This document shows, piece by piece, positions 35,963 through 44,757 of a DNA stretch of 64,000 bases. The DNA is taken from contig NZ_FNSZ01000001.1 in NCBI RefSeq assembly GCF_900105245.1, forward strand, positions 5,082,001 to 5,146,000, given 5' to 3'. Made by a program: the position numbers and the translations under genes. Source of the stretch: Streptomyces sp. 1222.5. Lineage in GTDB: Bacteria; Actinomycetota; Actinomycetes; Streptomycetales; Streptomycetaceae. Under the pieces are notes generated by a model that worked only from the letters and a program-made list of their open reading frames with translations, made no database searches and was not told the DNA's origin. Every line of letters begins with the position of its first letter. Within the stretch, counting starts at the first letter, position 1.

Positions 35963-37138
35963 ATGAGCAGCAGCACCGTCATCACCAACATCGCCACGCT
36001 GGTCACCAACGACCCCTCCCTCGGTGACGGTTCCCCCCTCGGTCTGATCCAGGACGCGGCCGTCGTCATCGACGGCGACCGCGTCGTCTGGACCGGTGAA
36101 TCCAGCAAAGCACCCGCCACTGACAACCGGGTCGACGCGGCCGGCCGGGCGGTGCTGCCGGGATTCGTGGACTCCCACTCGCACCTGGTCTTCGCCGGCG
36201 ACCGCACCCAGGAGTTCAACGCCCGCATGTCCGGCCGCTCCTACACCGCGGGCGGCATCCGCACCACGGTCGCGGCCACCCGTGCCGCGAGCGACGCGGA
36301 ACTGGAGGCGAACCTCACCCACTACCTGGCCGAGGCGCTCCGCCAGGGCACCACCACCTTCGAGACCAAGTCGGGCTACGGCCTCACCGTCGAGGACGAG
36401 GCCCGCGCCCTGCGCATCGCGGCGCGGCACACCGACGAGGTGACCTACCTCGGCGCCCACATCGTCTCCCCGGACCACGCCGACGACCCGGCGGCCTACG
36501 TCGCCCTGGTCACCGGGGAGATGCTGGACGCCTGCGCGCCGCACGCCCGCTGGATCGACGTGTTCTGCGAGAAGGGCGCCTTCGACGGCGACCAGGCCCG
36601 CGCGATCCTCACCGCGGGCAAGGCGAAGGGCCTGCACCCGCGGGTCCACGCCAACCAGCTCTCCTACGGCCCCGGCGTGCAGCTGGCCGTCGAGCTGGAC
36701 GCGGCCAGCGCCGACCACTGCACCCACCTCACGGACGCGGACGTCGACGCCCTCGCGAGCGGCCGCACGGTGGCGACCCTGCTGCCCGGCGCCGAGTTCT
36801 CCACCCGCGCCGAGTGGCCGGACGCCCGCCGCCTGCTGGACGCGGGGGTCACGGTCGCCCTGTCCACGGACTGCAACCCGGGATCGTCCTTCACGTCCTC
36901 CGTGCCCTTCTGCATCGCGCTGGCCGTGCGCGACATGCGGATGACCCCGGACGAGGCGGTCTGGTCGGCGACGGCGGGCGGCGCCGCCGCCCTGCGCCGC
37001 ACGGACATCGGCCGCCTCACCCCCGGCGCGTACGCCGACCTGGCCTTCCTGGACGCCCCGAGCCATGTCCACCTGGCCTACCGGCCGGGCGTCCCGCTGG
37101 TCCGCGAGGTGTGGCGGCGCGGCGTCCGGGTGGCCTGA
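35963..37138 (+). CDS. hutI: Imidazolonepropionase
   Basis: Opens the ring of 4-imidazolone-5-propanoate to formimino-glutamate, the substrate of HutF. The 391-aa protein has H72 and H74 in [14 protein letters not shown], then [26 protein letters not shown] and STDCNPGSS. The ATG after CTGAGGACACC is used; the same frame runs open upstream through hutF by chance. It ends 53 bases before the convergent sigma-like/lectin gene, with no clear terminator. Confidence 0.96.
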   Translation: MSSSTVITNIATLVTNDPSLGDGSPLGLIQDAAVVIDGDRVVWTGESSKAPATDNRVDAAGRAVLPGFVDSHSHLVFAGDRTQEFNARMSGRSYTAGGIRTTVAATRAASDAELEANLTHYLAEALRQGTTTFETKSGYGLTVEDEARALRIAARHTDEVTYLGAHIVSPDHADDPAAYVALVTGEMLDACAPHARWIDVFCEKGAFDGDQARAILTAGKAKGLHPRVHANQLSYGPGVQLAVELDAASADHCTHLTDADVDALASGRTVATLLPGAEFSTRAEWPDARRLLDAGVTVALSTDCNPGSSFTSSVPFCIALAVRDMRMTPDEAVWSATAGGAAALRRTDIGRLTPGAYADLAFLDAPSHVHLAYRPGVPLVREVWRRGVRVA

Positions 37139-37191
37139 GCGCCCGGGCCGGGACCGGGTTCAGGCCGGCCCCGGCCCCCCGGCGCCGGCGG

Positions 37192-38751
37192 TCAGGCGGC
37201 CCCGGCCCGCCACCGCTGTTCCCGGCTGCCGTCCAGGGTGCTCAGGGTGACCCCGTACCGGCCGTACGGGGTCACCGCCGTCTCGATGGCGATGGCCGGG
37301 CGGATCGTGCCGTCGCCGTCGACGGTGAAGCGCAGGTTGTCGCCGTTCCCGCCGTACACCGAGTCGCACTCCCAGATGCCGACGCCCCGCTCCACCGAGC
37401 CCCGGCTGTCCAGGCAGAAGTCGTCGTCGGCCGCCGAGCGGACCACGCCCAGGTAGGGGTCGACGCGCCAGCGCTGGGTGCGGGAGCCGGAGCAGTCGGC
37501 GGTGATCACGTCGTTGCCTTTGTAGAGATCGCCGTCGCGGATGTCCAGGCAGCGGCCCGTGGCGAGGTCGACCACCTGGGCGGGGGAGGTGCCCGGCGGC
37601 GTGGGCGGGGGAGTCGGGCTGGGCTTCGGCCGGTGCGGCGGGGACGGGGTCGGCGTCGGACGGTGGGTGGCCGGGCTCGGCGACGGTGACGCGGAGGTGG
37701 CCGACGGGGACGGTGACGGGGAGGCCGCCGAGCGGCTCGGGCTCACCGAGACCGTCGCGGTCACCGTGACCGGGGGCGGCGCGGGCGTCGCCGCCGTCAG
37801 CTGCCGGCCGGAGCCGTCCGCCGGGGTGAGCAGGAACACCAGCAGCGGGGTGAGGGCCACACCGAGGGCCGCCGAGGCCAGGAGGACCCGGTTCCGGGGC
37901 GGCCAGGACGCCTTCGGACCGGCGGCGTCCGCGAGCGCTGCCGCCACCCCCGCCGGCTCCTCCGCGCGGACGTACGCCGTTCCGCGCCACGGCAGCAGGC
38001 CCTCCGCGAGTGTCTGCCGGGGGGAGTCCCGCAGGGCCCGCAGGTCCTCGTGGGCGCCCGCGCAGTGCGGGCAGTGCGCCATGTGGGCGGCCAGATCGGG
38101 GCTGCGGCGCGGACCGTCCGGCCGTACCGCCTCCTCGATGAGCCGGCGGAAGTCCGGGCAGCGCGAGTCGTCGGAGGCGGCCAGGCGGTGGCGCAGACAG
38201 GCCTGGGCCAGGGCCTTGAGGGCCTGCGGGGCGCTGTGGGCCACGTCGGAGCGGCTCAGCCCGAGGAGGGCGGCGGTGCGCTCCTCGCTCTCCTCCTCCA
38301 GGACGCCGTACCAGAGCAGTCCCTGGGTGCGGGACGGCAGCGACTGGAAGGCGGGCAGCAGGGGCGGGACGGGGCCGTCGGGCAGCCCGGCCGCGTTCAG
38401 CACCAGCAGCAGGCCCGGATCGACGCCCGTGGAGCGCTCGTCGCGCGCCCAGCCGGCCGCGGCCTGGGCGGTCAGCAGCAGTAGCCGGTGGCGCAGGGGG
38501 AGGGTCGGCTCGATGCCGCGGGCCATCTCGCGGGCGGCCGTGGTGAAGGCCTCCGACGCCAGCCTGCGGGCCGCCGACTCGCTCGCGGCGCACAGCCGGG
38601 CGTAGCCCAGCACCGCCGGGAGGTGCCGCCGCCGGAGCTCCTGCAGCGCGGGGTACGCCGTCGGCGTGGGGGAGCGCAGCAGTTCGGTCAGCCGTGCGTC
38701 CGGCGCGTCCTCGTGTCCCCCGCCCGCCTCGGCCCGGTCCCCCTGAGCCAT
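37192..38751 (-). CDS. Membrane fusion protein: sigma-like region, zinc anti-sigma motif, TM, ricin-type lectin domain
   Basis: A 519-aa protein with an unusual domain string. Residues ~20-190 resemble sigma-70 regions 2 and 4 of the ECF type (RLTELLRSPTPTAYPALQEL; RTQGLLWYGVLEEESEE, then ALLGLSRSDVAHSAPQALKA). C198-x24-H223-x3-C227-x2-C230 is the zinc anti-sigma (ZAS) pattern. One TM helix spans about 288-308, then a Ser/Pro/Thr linker (325-390) and a C-terminal beta-trefoil, ricin-B-like domain (CLDIRDGDLYKGNDV, SRTQRWRVDPYLG). The ATG at 38751 has GAGGAGGCGGAGCG upstream. It lies downstream of sigI on the same strand. I infer an envelope-glycan sensor. Confidence 0.8.
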   Translation of the reverse strand: MAQGDRAEAGGGHEDAPDARLTELLRSPTPTAYPALQELRRRHLPAVLGYARLCAASESAARRLASEAFTTAAREMARGIEPTLPLRHRLLLLTAQAAAGWARDERSTGVDPGLLLVLNAAGLPDGPVPPLLPAFQSLPSRTQGLLWYGVLEEESEERTAALLGLSRSDVAHSAPQALKALAQACLRHRLAASDDSRCPDFRRLIEEAVRPDGPRRSPDLAAHMAHCPHCAGAHEDLRALRDSPRQTLAEGLLPWRGTAYVRAEEPAGVAAALADAAGPKASWPPRNRVLLASAALGVALTPLLVFLLTPADGSGRQLTAATPAPPPVTVTATVSVSPSRSAASPSPSPSATSASPSPSPATHRPTPTPSPPHRPKPSPTPPPTPPGTSPAQVVDLATGRCLDIRDGDLYKGNDVITADCSGSRTQRWRVDPYLGVVRSAADDDFCLDSRGSVERGVGIWECDSVYGGNGDNLRFTVDGDGTIRPAIAIETAVTPYGRYGVTLSTLDGSREQRWRAGAA

Positions 38752-39000
38752 CGCTCCGCCTCCTCGCGTCACCGGGCGGCCGCGCCGTTGCGGCCCCCGG
38801 CCCGGCGTACCAGCCGGTAGGGGGCCCCATAGTGGTGGAGGTGACGGACCCTGGAAAGAGGTTTCCGACGGTAACCGCATAACGGTTGGGACGGTGGGTA
38901 CCGGCCAGCCGGAGACGTGGGCCGCCTCACACGCCGAAGCGGCCCGGCACGGACGGCCGGACCGCTTCAGGGCTTCGGCGGCGGGGGAGGTACCCCGGGA

Positions 39001-39897
39001 TCATTCCTCCACGGTCAGCGCCTTGCGCAGCCGCACGAGCGTGCGCGACAGCAGCCGGGAGACGTGCATCTGGGAGATGCCGAGTTCCTCGCCGATCTCC
39101 GACTGGGTCATGTTCGCCACGAACCGCAGGGAGAGGATCTTCCGGTCGCGCGACGGGAGTTCGGCGATCAGCGGCTTGAGGGACTCGATGTACTCGATGC
39201 CCTCGAGACCGTGGTCCTCGTAGCCGATGCGGTCCGCCAGGGCGCCCTCGGTCTCGTCCTCCTCGGGCTGGGCGTCCAGCGAGGAGGCGGTGTAGGCGTT
39301 CGAGGCGGCCATGCCCTCGACGACCTGGTCGTTGGTGATGCCGAGGCGCTCGGCGAGTTCCGCGACCGTGGGGGCGCGGTCCAGCTTCTGCGCCAGCTCG
39401 TCCCCGGCCTTGGCGAGGTCGAGCCGCAGCTCCTGGAGCCGGCGCGGGACGCGCACGGACCATGAGGTGTCCCGGAAGAAGCGCTTGATCTCGCCGATGA
39501 TCGTCGGCATCGCGAAGGTGGGGAACTCCACACCGCGCGACAGTTCGAAGCGGTCGATCGCCTTGATCAGGCCGATGGTGCCGACCTGGATGATGTCCTC
39601 CATCGGCTCGCTGCGGGAGCGGAACCGGGAGGCGGCGAACTTGACCAGCGCGAGGTTGAGCTCGACGAGGGTGTTGCGGACGTACGAATATTCGTGCGTC
39701 CCTTCCTCCAGCGACTCGAGGCGCTCGAAGAGGGTCTTGGAAAGGGCCCGCGCGTCGACCGGGCCGATCTCGTCGTACCGAGGGATCTCCGGGAGTCCCT
39801 CGAGGAGATCGAGAGGATCGATGGCATGATCCAGTTGTTCCGGTGGGGGTGTCGACGTCGCGAGCGGGGTATGCGATTCGTCGAGCCGGGGTGACAT
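39001..39897 (-). CDS. sigI: RNA polymerase sigma factor, SigB/SigF family (SigI-like)
   Basis: A 298-aa group 3 sigma factor. Region 2 spans about residues 78-146 (DIIQVGTIGLIKAIDRFE), region 3 155-222 (APTVAELAERLGITNDQVVE), region 4 238-294 (LPSRDRKILSLRFVANMTQ, then EIGEELGISQMHVSRLLSR). These factors are held by an anti-sigma kinase and direct stress or development genes. The ATG at 39897 has GGAGG 7 bases upstream and is preferred to one 17 codons earlier. The hutI-lectin-sigI-STAS-kinase order matches my memory of S. coelicolor sigI. Confidence 0.88.
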   Translation of the reverse strand: MSPRLDESHTPLATSTPPPEQLDHAIDPLDLLEGLPEIPRYDEIGPVDARALSKTLFERLESLEEGTHEYSYVRNTLVELNLALVKFAASRFRSRSEPMEDIIQVGTIGLIKAIDRFELSRGVEFPTFAMPTIIGEIKRFFRDTSWSVRVPRRLQELRLDLAKAGDELAQKLDRAPTVAELAERLGITNDQVVEGMAASNAYTASSLDAQPEEDETEGALADRIGYEDHGLEGIEYIESLKPLIAELPSRDRKILSLRFVANMTQSEIGEELGISQMHVSRLLSRTLVRLRKALTVEE

Positions 39898-40143
39898 GGG
39901 TGTCCTCCATCGTTCTCGGCATAAGGCAGCCGAAGCCAGAACGTGCACTGCGGTGTGCGGCGCCTCCGAAGCCGGCGTGTTGGTCTACGTGTCCTTACTA
40001 GCCCTACCCGCTTCCCCGAGTCGGTCGCAAGTGCGTTCTGTCCATATATGTCCGTTTGTGTGCGGATGTTCGGGTGTCGGAGTCCGCATGGAAGGCGTAA
40101 TGTTCGAGGTCATCAGCAGCCACGACCTCGGGAGAGAGACGGC

Positions 40144-40521
40144 ATGGACCACGGGACGGTCGGCAGCGCACAGTCGGGCCGGCTTCTGGTGGAGGTGCGG
40201 GAAGAGGGCTCCAGCGCCGTTGTGACACCGGCCGGCGAGCTTGACCACCACACCGCCGATCTTTTGCGTGAGCCCCTCGACGACCTTCTGGCCAAGGGCT
40301 TCTCGCGGCTTGTGGTCGACTGTTCACGCCTGGAGTTCTGCGACTCCACAGGGCTGAACGTCCTGCTCGGGGCGCGCCTGAAGGCGGAAGCCGCAGGAGG
40401 TGGGGTCCACCTGGCGGGAATGCTGCCGGTGGTCGCACGCGTGTTTGAGATCACAGGGGCCGAGGCGGTCTTCAGCGTCCACGACTCCTTGGAGGCGGCC
40501 CTGGCCGACGGCGCGGACTGA
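40144..40521 (+). CDS. arsI: Anti-anti-sigma factor, STAS domain (ArsI-like)
   Basis: A 125-aa SpoIIAA/RsbV-type protein that frees a sigma factor by binding its anti-sigma. The phosphorylatable Ser is S68 in FCDSTGLNVLLGARL. VVTPAGELDHHTADLLREPL marks the STAS fold. The ATG follows CTCGGGAGAGAGACGGC. It is divergent from the sigma gene across 246 bases, and the matching kinase is the next gene to the right. Confidence 0.88.
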   Translation: MDHGTVGSAQSGRLLVEVREEGSSAVVTPAGELDHHTADLLREPLDDLLAKGFSRLVVDCSRLEFCDSTGLNVLLGARLKAEAAGGGVHLAGMLPVVARVFEITGAEAVFSVHDSLEAALADGAD

Positions 40522-40843
40522 GCGGGTGTCCCGGCCCTGCCGGACGGCGCTCGTTCGTGACGTTGCGCCTGTCACGCCGAAGACGGGGGTGTTCCGCCGG
40601 ATCCGTCGGGCAGGAGAGGGCAGGAGGAGGCAGGAGACATCCTGCCGACCGCCCGCCGCCGGACCGACCGACCCGGTACCGGTGGACGACCTGGAAGGCG
40701 ATCCCGGACGGGACATGTGTGCGACGGACGGGCCGACAAGGGACGTCGCACGGACGGTGGGCGTACGACGGATCGACCGGCCGGCACGCAGTGGTGCCGG
40801 GCTTATGAATTGTGAACTGGTGAATCGGTGAGGTGAAGCGCTG
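40522..40843 (+). other. 322-base spacer between the STAS and anti-sigma genes
   Basis: No coding region is supported. It contains three exact 10-base-spaced purine repeats starting CAGGAG (40611, 40621, 40631). The end has an AT-richer stretch (GGCTTATGAATTGTGAACTGG, 40799-40819) that may hold a promoter for the kinase gene, although no clean -35/-10 pair is seen. Confidence 0.3.
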
Positions 40844-41413
40844 ATGAGCACCACCCGGCCTTACTCGCCGGGCGACCGCGGCCCGGAGCCGAGCGGCGCT
40901 TCCGGGGCGTCCGAGGGGGATGCGCCGGCTGTCGGCGCAGCCACGGGGGCAGCCGCGCCGTCCGTGCCGTCGGTGCCGTCCGGTGGCACCCCGGGGGCGC
41001 GGGGCCGGCAGGTCCGCAGACTCGTCCTGGAGGGGGAGAGCGGTGTCGTCCCGCTCGCCCGCGATTTCACCCGCCAGGCGCTGTACGCGTGGGGCTGGCT
41101 GCCCGCCGACACCGCCGACCAGCGGGCCGCGGCCGAGGACGTGCTGCTCGTCGTCTCCGAGCTGGTGACGAACGCCTGCCTGCACGCCGAGGGCCCCGAC
41201 GAGCTGTTCCTCGCCTGCGACAACAAGGTCATCCGGCTGGAGGTCTCCGACCGCGGCACCGGCCAGCCGTCCCCGCGCACTCCGCACCGTGCCGGCCGCC
41301 CCGGCGGCCACGGCATGTTCATCGTGCAGCGGCTGTGCCTGGACTGGGGTGTCGTCCGCGCCCCCGGCCGCCCCGGCAAGACGGTGTGGGCGGAGCTGGG
41401 CGCTCCGGCGTAG
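40844..41413 (+). CDS. prsI: Anti-sigma factor, HATPase_c serine kinase (PrsI-like)
   Basis: A 189-aa RsbW/SpoIIAB-like protein. ATP-binding boxes: N-box E106-L-V-T-N110, G1 D136-RGTG140, G2 G154-GHG157. Residues 1-55 are a low-complexity Pro/Gly/Ala/Ser extension. By family rule it binds SigI and phosphorylates the STAS protein on Ser. The Asp-to-Glu changes common in plain anti-sigma variants are not obvious. A 322-base gap from the STAS gene suggests separate promoters. Confidence 0.85.
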   Translation: MSTTRPYSPGDRGPEPSGASGASEGDAPAVGAATGAAAPSVPSVPSGGTPGARGRQVRRLVLEGESGVVPLARDFTRQALYAWGWLPADTADQRAAAEDVLLVVSELVTNACLHAEGPDELFLACDNKVIRLEVSDRGTGQPSPRTPHRAGRPGGHGMFIVQRLCLDWGVVRAPGRPGKTVWAELGAPA

Positions 41414-41946
41414 GCACGGCCGGGCGCGTCCTGACAGCGGCGTAGGCGCGGTCCGGCGACCCGGACGGCCCGCGAACCGGCATGCCAGGTGGACGGGGCG
41501 CCGGTCCACCCAGGCCCGGGCGCGCCCTGTGGACGAGTGCCGCCTGCCTGCGTGCCCGCCTGTTCGCGTCCCGGTGCGAGGGCTGGCGGCCACTCCCGTT
41601 CCCGGCGCCCCGTGGTCGAGGTCTCGCCGGTCCGCGTCTGGGAGTGCCCCCTGGGCGAGGCGTCGACTCACCCGCGTCCCGACGTATCCCGTAGACGTGG
41701 GGCCGGCCCGCACTCGTTCCAGCTTGCGACCTGAAGCCCCCGGCGAGGGTCCGGCGTGTTCGGGCGGGCGGCACCGGCGCATCCCGCGGGTCCCCGTCTC
41801 CACTCCGGCATCTCTCCGCGCGCGCCGGATCGCCACAACTCCGGCCTGTGACGCGTCTTCCTTCCTCACGACCCCGGGCGTACCTTGACGGCCGAATCTG
41901 ATATGCCGTCAGGTGCCTCGTCGTGAATGAATGGGGTGGACCGATC
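41414..41946 (+). other. 533-base region between prsI and the surface gene cluster
   Basis: No gene is supported. Just after prsI are two hairpins (GTCCGG/CCGGAC at 41451-41466; GGTGGAC/GTCCACC at 41488-41510), likely ending prsI transcription, and an imperfect direct repeat GGCGTAGGCACGG / GGCGTAGGCGCGG (41408 and 41440). The middle is GC-rich sequence with no codon bias. A promoter-like element lies at the right end. Confidence 0.4.
41885..41911 (+). promoter_or_regulatory. Promoter/operator of the surface gene cluster
   Basis: TTGACG (41885-41890) resembles a -35 box; TCAGGT (41909-41914) lies 18 bases later as a possible -10. The inverted repeat TGACGGC (41886-41892) / GCCGTCA (41905-41911) with 12-base spacer overlaps both. 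It sits 36-62 bases before the start of the first surface gene. Confidence 0.45.
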
Positions 41947-42660
41947 GTGTCGTACCCGAAGCGAACCGCCGCGCTCGCGTCCGCCGCGGCCCTGGCCGGC
42001 TCGGTGGTGCTGCTGGCCGCACCGGCCGCCCACGCCGACGTCGTCGACGTCAACTACCGCTGCCAGACACCGATCGGCGTCAAGAGCGCCGTCTCGCCCA
42101 TCGACATCAAGGGCGTCCGGAGCGGCGGCGGCTACAAGATCACCATGTCCTGGCAGAAGGGCGTCTCCTCCAGCCCGGTGGAGCTGGGCAAAGGGGCGAT
42201 GACCCCGAGCGCGACCATCAGGCTGGGCGGTGCGGACAACGGCACGCTCGCGGTCAGCGGCCCCGCCAACGCGGCCGCCATCCCCGCCAACACCCCCATC
42301 AAGATCAGCGACTTGAGCGGCACCTACACGCCGAGGAAGACCGGCAAGGTCACCTTCACGGCGGCCACGCTCACGATCAAGGCGCTCGGTACGACGACGA
42401 CCTGCGCGCCGACCAACGGCCCGAAGCCGTCGCTGACCCTGGACGTCACGGCGGCGGGTGGCTCGTCCTCCGGCGGCTCCTCCTCGTCGTCCTCGGGAGG
42501 CTCGTCCTCGGGCGGTTCCTCCTCCGGCGGACAGCTCCCGCAGACCGGCCCCGCCGACTCGGCCGTCGCGCTCGGCACGCTGGGCGGAACGGTCCTCCTG
42601 GCCGGCGCGGCGGGCGCGCTGTGGCTGACCCGTCGCGGTCAGACCGCCGCGCGCCGCTGA
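41947..42660 (+). CDS. Secreted sortase-anchored surface protein (LPQTG)
   Basis: A 237-aa secreted protein. Signal peptide 1-30 (SVVLLAAPAAHA, then D31). One domain of ~135 residues follows with a Cys at 39 and another at 153, probably a disulfide. Then a Ser/Gly stalk (171-195), LPQTG at 197-201, a TM helix at 207-227 and the basic tail RRGQTAARR: a full sortase signal. The domain is clearly related to the second domain of the LAETG protein three genes on. GTG 41947 is preferred (GGGGTGGA upstream); GTG 41923 is possible. Confidence 0.85.
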   Translation: MSYPKRTAALASAAALAGSVVLLAAPAAHADVVDVNYRCQTPIGVKSAVSPIDIKGVRSGGGYKITMSWQKGVSSSPVELGKGAMTPSATIRLGGADNGTLAVSGPANAAAIPANTPIKISDLSGTYTPRKTGKVTFTAATLTIKALGTTTTCAPTNGPKPSLTLDVTAAGGSSSGGSSSSSSGGSSSGGSSSGGQLPQTGPADSAVALGTLGGTVLLAGAAGALWLTRRGQTAARR

Positions 42661-42721
42661 ATCCCCGACCCCGACCGCCCGGCCCACGCCTGCCCTCGGC
42701 CCACGACCGCCGGAGCCGCCC

Positions 42722-43651
42722 ATGCCGTCCGCCACCCGCGCCCCGCGCCGCCGCCTGCACCGGGCCGCCGTGTCCGCGGCCCTGTGCCCGGTCGCGCTGC
42801 TGGGCCCGGTGCACGGGGCCGCCGCCGGCACCTGGTCCGTGGCGCCCGCGGGCGCCGGCCGGCCGTTCCTCTACGCGGAAGGGCCGCCCGGAGCCGTACT
42901 CCAGGACACGGTGTCCGTCACCAATCCCGGGCGGACGCCCGTCGTCGTACGGCTGACCGGCACCGGTGTCCGGACCGCCTTCGCGGACGGGCGGGTACGC
43001 GTCCCCGCCCGTACCCGCGCCGACGTGCCCTTCGCGGTGACCGTCCCGGCCGGGGCCGAGCCCGGCGACCTGTCCGGCACGGTCGTCGCCCGTGATGCCG
43101 GCGGCCGGACGGCGACCGTACGGCTACGGCTGCGCGTCGCCGGCCCCGCGCTCGCCGCGCTGACCGTCGAGCACCTGTCCGTGGGCGCCGACCGGATCAC
43201 CTACGAGCTGGTCAACCGCGGTACGACCGTCCTCGTGCCGAGGCTCGCGGTGCGCGCGGACGGCGTCCTCGGCCGGGTTCTGGACCGCCCGCCGCGCGAC
43301 CTGCCCGTCCGCCTGCGCCCGGGCACGCGCCTGAAGCTCACCGAGCCCTGGCCGGACCGGCCCGCGGTCGACTCCGTCGACGTACGGCTGACGGTCACGG
43401 CCCCCGGCGGAGCGCACGACACGGCGACCGCGTCCGCGCGCTTCGTGCCGTGGACCGTGCCGGCGGGAGCGGCCGCCGCGCTGGCCGCGGGCGTGGTGCT
43501 CGTCGTACGGCGGCGGGGGAGCCGTACGGCCGCCGACGGCCGTGCGCCGGGCCGGGGCGGGGGCGGCCCGGCGTCCGGCGGCGCCCGTGGCTCCGGCGCG
43601 GACGAAGAGGTGCCCGAGGGCGTCGAGTCGACGGGAGGACCGGTGAGGTGA
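42722..43651 (+). CDS. Secreted membrane-anchored protein, DUF916/WxL-interacting-like
   Basis: A 309-aa protein with a signal peptide (about 1-35), two beta-rich halves (SVAPAGAGRPFLYAEGPPG, LQDTVSVTNPGRTPVVVRL; then EHLSVGADRITYELVNRG) and one TM helix at about 246-263, followed by RRRGSR and a Gly/Ser-rich cytosolic tail. The N-terminal half looks like the DUF916 module that binds peptidoglycan in WxL systems. It overlaps the next gene by four bases, so both act together. The family call is by eye. Confidence 0.65.
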   Translation: MPSATRAPRRRLHRAAVSAALCPVALLGPVHGAAAGTWSVAPAGAGRPFLYAEGPPGAVLQDTVSVTNPGRTPVVVRLTGTGVRTAFADGRVRVPARTRADVPFAVTVPAGAEPGDLSGTVVARDAGGRTATVRLRLRVAGPALAALTVEHLSVGADRITYELVNRGTTVLVPRLAVRADGVLGRVLDRPPRDLPVRLRPGTRLKLTEPWPDRPAVDSVDVRLTVTAPGGAHDTATASARFVPWTVPAGAAAALAAGVVLVVRRRGSRTAADGRAPGRGGGGPASGGARGSGADEEVPEGVESTGGPVR

Positions 43652-44757
43652 GCGGCACCGTACGGATGATCCGGCTGTCCGTGTGGGCGGCCGTGCTGGC
43701 GCTGCTCGTCCTGGCCCTCGCCGGGCCCGTGAGCGCCGCCGACGGGCCGGCCGTGAAGTTGTCGGCGTCGCAGGCCGGCACCGGCGGTTCGGTCACCGTC
43801 ACGGGCACCGGATGGCGCCCGCACACCCTGCTGATGCTGCTGGTGTGCGGGCGGGCCACACCGTCCCGGGGCGTCGTCGGCGGCACCAACTCCTGCGCCA
43901 ACGGCGACGGCCGGGCCGTGACCACCGACGCGCGGGGCGCCTTCCGCCGGAAACTCCCCGTCGCCGAACCACCCGTGCCCTGCCCCTGCGTGGTCCACGT
44001 GGCCACCGTCACCGGCACGACGGCCGAGGAGGACGCGGTCCTCCGGGTCGCCGGACACCCCGTCGCCCCGCTGCCCGCCCAGCGTTCCGGCGGCCGTCTC
44101 GCGGTGCTGTCCGACACCCGGCTGACCGGTTCCGGCTCGCTGCTGACCTGGTTCGGGGCCCCGCCGGGCCGCACCCTGGTCCTCACCGTCGGCAACACCG
44201 GCACCAGCCCGATCCGGGACCCGGTCTTCCAGGTCGGCACCGCGCACGGGGTCTTCGCCCCGCAGTGGGACGACCAGCAGTGGCGCGGCACCCTCGGACC
44301 CGGGAAGAAGGCACGGATCGAACTGCCGGTCGAGCTGTCCGCCGGGGCGTACGGCGACTACACGGTGACTCTGAAGTACGACGGCCGGGTCCTTGCCGAG
44401 CAGCCGTGGGGCGTGGGCCGCCCGTGGGGCGTGACGCTGTTCTGGCTGCTGCTCTGCCTGGTCGTCCCGGCCGCCCTGTTCCGCGCCGGGATGGCCGTGG
44501 TGGACCGGGTACGACCGCGCCGCCCGGGCGGTGACCGCCACCGGCGGCTGTCCCGGCCCGCCCTGCGACCGCCGGGCACCCTGCGGCTTCCGGGCGTGGG
44601 CGGCCGGGCGCGGGAGACCGCACCGCCCACGACGACTCCGACCCTGCCGTGGTTCGGCCCGGGCTCCGTTCCGGGCGGCCCGGCCGGCCGGCTCTCCGCA
44701 CCGCACGACGACAGCCCGACGAGTCCTACGACTCCCACCACGAAGGGACCCACGTGA
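43648..44757 (+). CDS. Secreted membrane-anchored protein with neocarzinostatin-like N-domain
   Basis: A 369-aa protein with a signal peptide (about 1-31), an immunoglobulin-like domain at 36-136 that resembles the neocarzinostatin family (VKLSASQAGTGGSVTVTGTG with Cys pairs at 68/83 and 112/114), a second beta domain (150-255), a TM helix at 262-284 and a 75-residue Pro/Thr/Arg-rich cytosolic tail. Start: GTG overlapping the upstream stop, GGGAGG 9 bases before. Not an enediyne apoprotein by context. It overlaps the next gene by four bases. Confidence 0.62.
   Translation: MSGTVRMIRLSVWAAVLALLVLALAGPVSAADGPAVKLSASQAGTGGSVTVTGTGWRPHTLLMLLVCGRATPSRGVVGGTNSCANGDGRAVTTDARGAFRRKLPVAEPPVPCPCVVHVATVTGTTAEEDAVLRVAGHPVAPLPAQRSGGRLAVLSDTRLTGSGSLLTWFGAPPGRTLVLTVGNTGTSPIRDPVFQVGTAHGVFAPQWDDQQWRGTLGPGKKARIELPVELSAGAYGDYTVTLKYDGRVLAEQPWGVGRPWGVTLFWLLLCLVVPAALFRAGMAVVDRVRPRRPGGDRHRRLSRPALRPPGTLRLPGVGGRARETAPPTTTPTLPWFGPGSVPGGPAGRLSAPHDDSPTSPTTPTTKGPT

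Noticed and set aside
38842-38866. ECF-type promoter (GGAAAC with CGTCA) upstream of the sigma-like/lectin gene on the minus strand
   Set aside because: The spacing between boxes is about 14 bases, shorter than the usual 16-17 for ECF promoters, so I do not call it.
43720-44060. Enediyne apoprotein or resistance gene
   Set aside because: The neocarzinostatin-like domain is joined to a TM helix and lies in a surface module; no enediyne biosynthesis gene is near.
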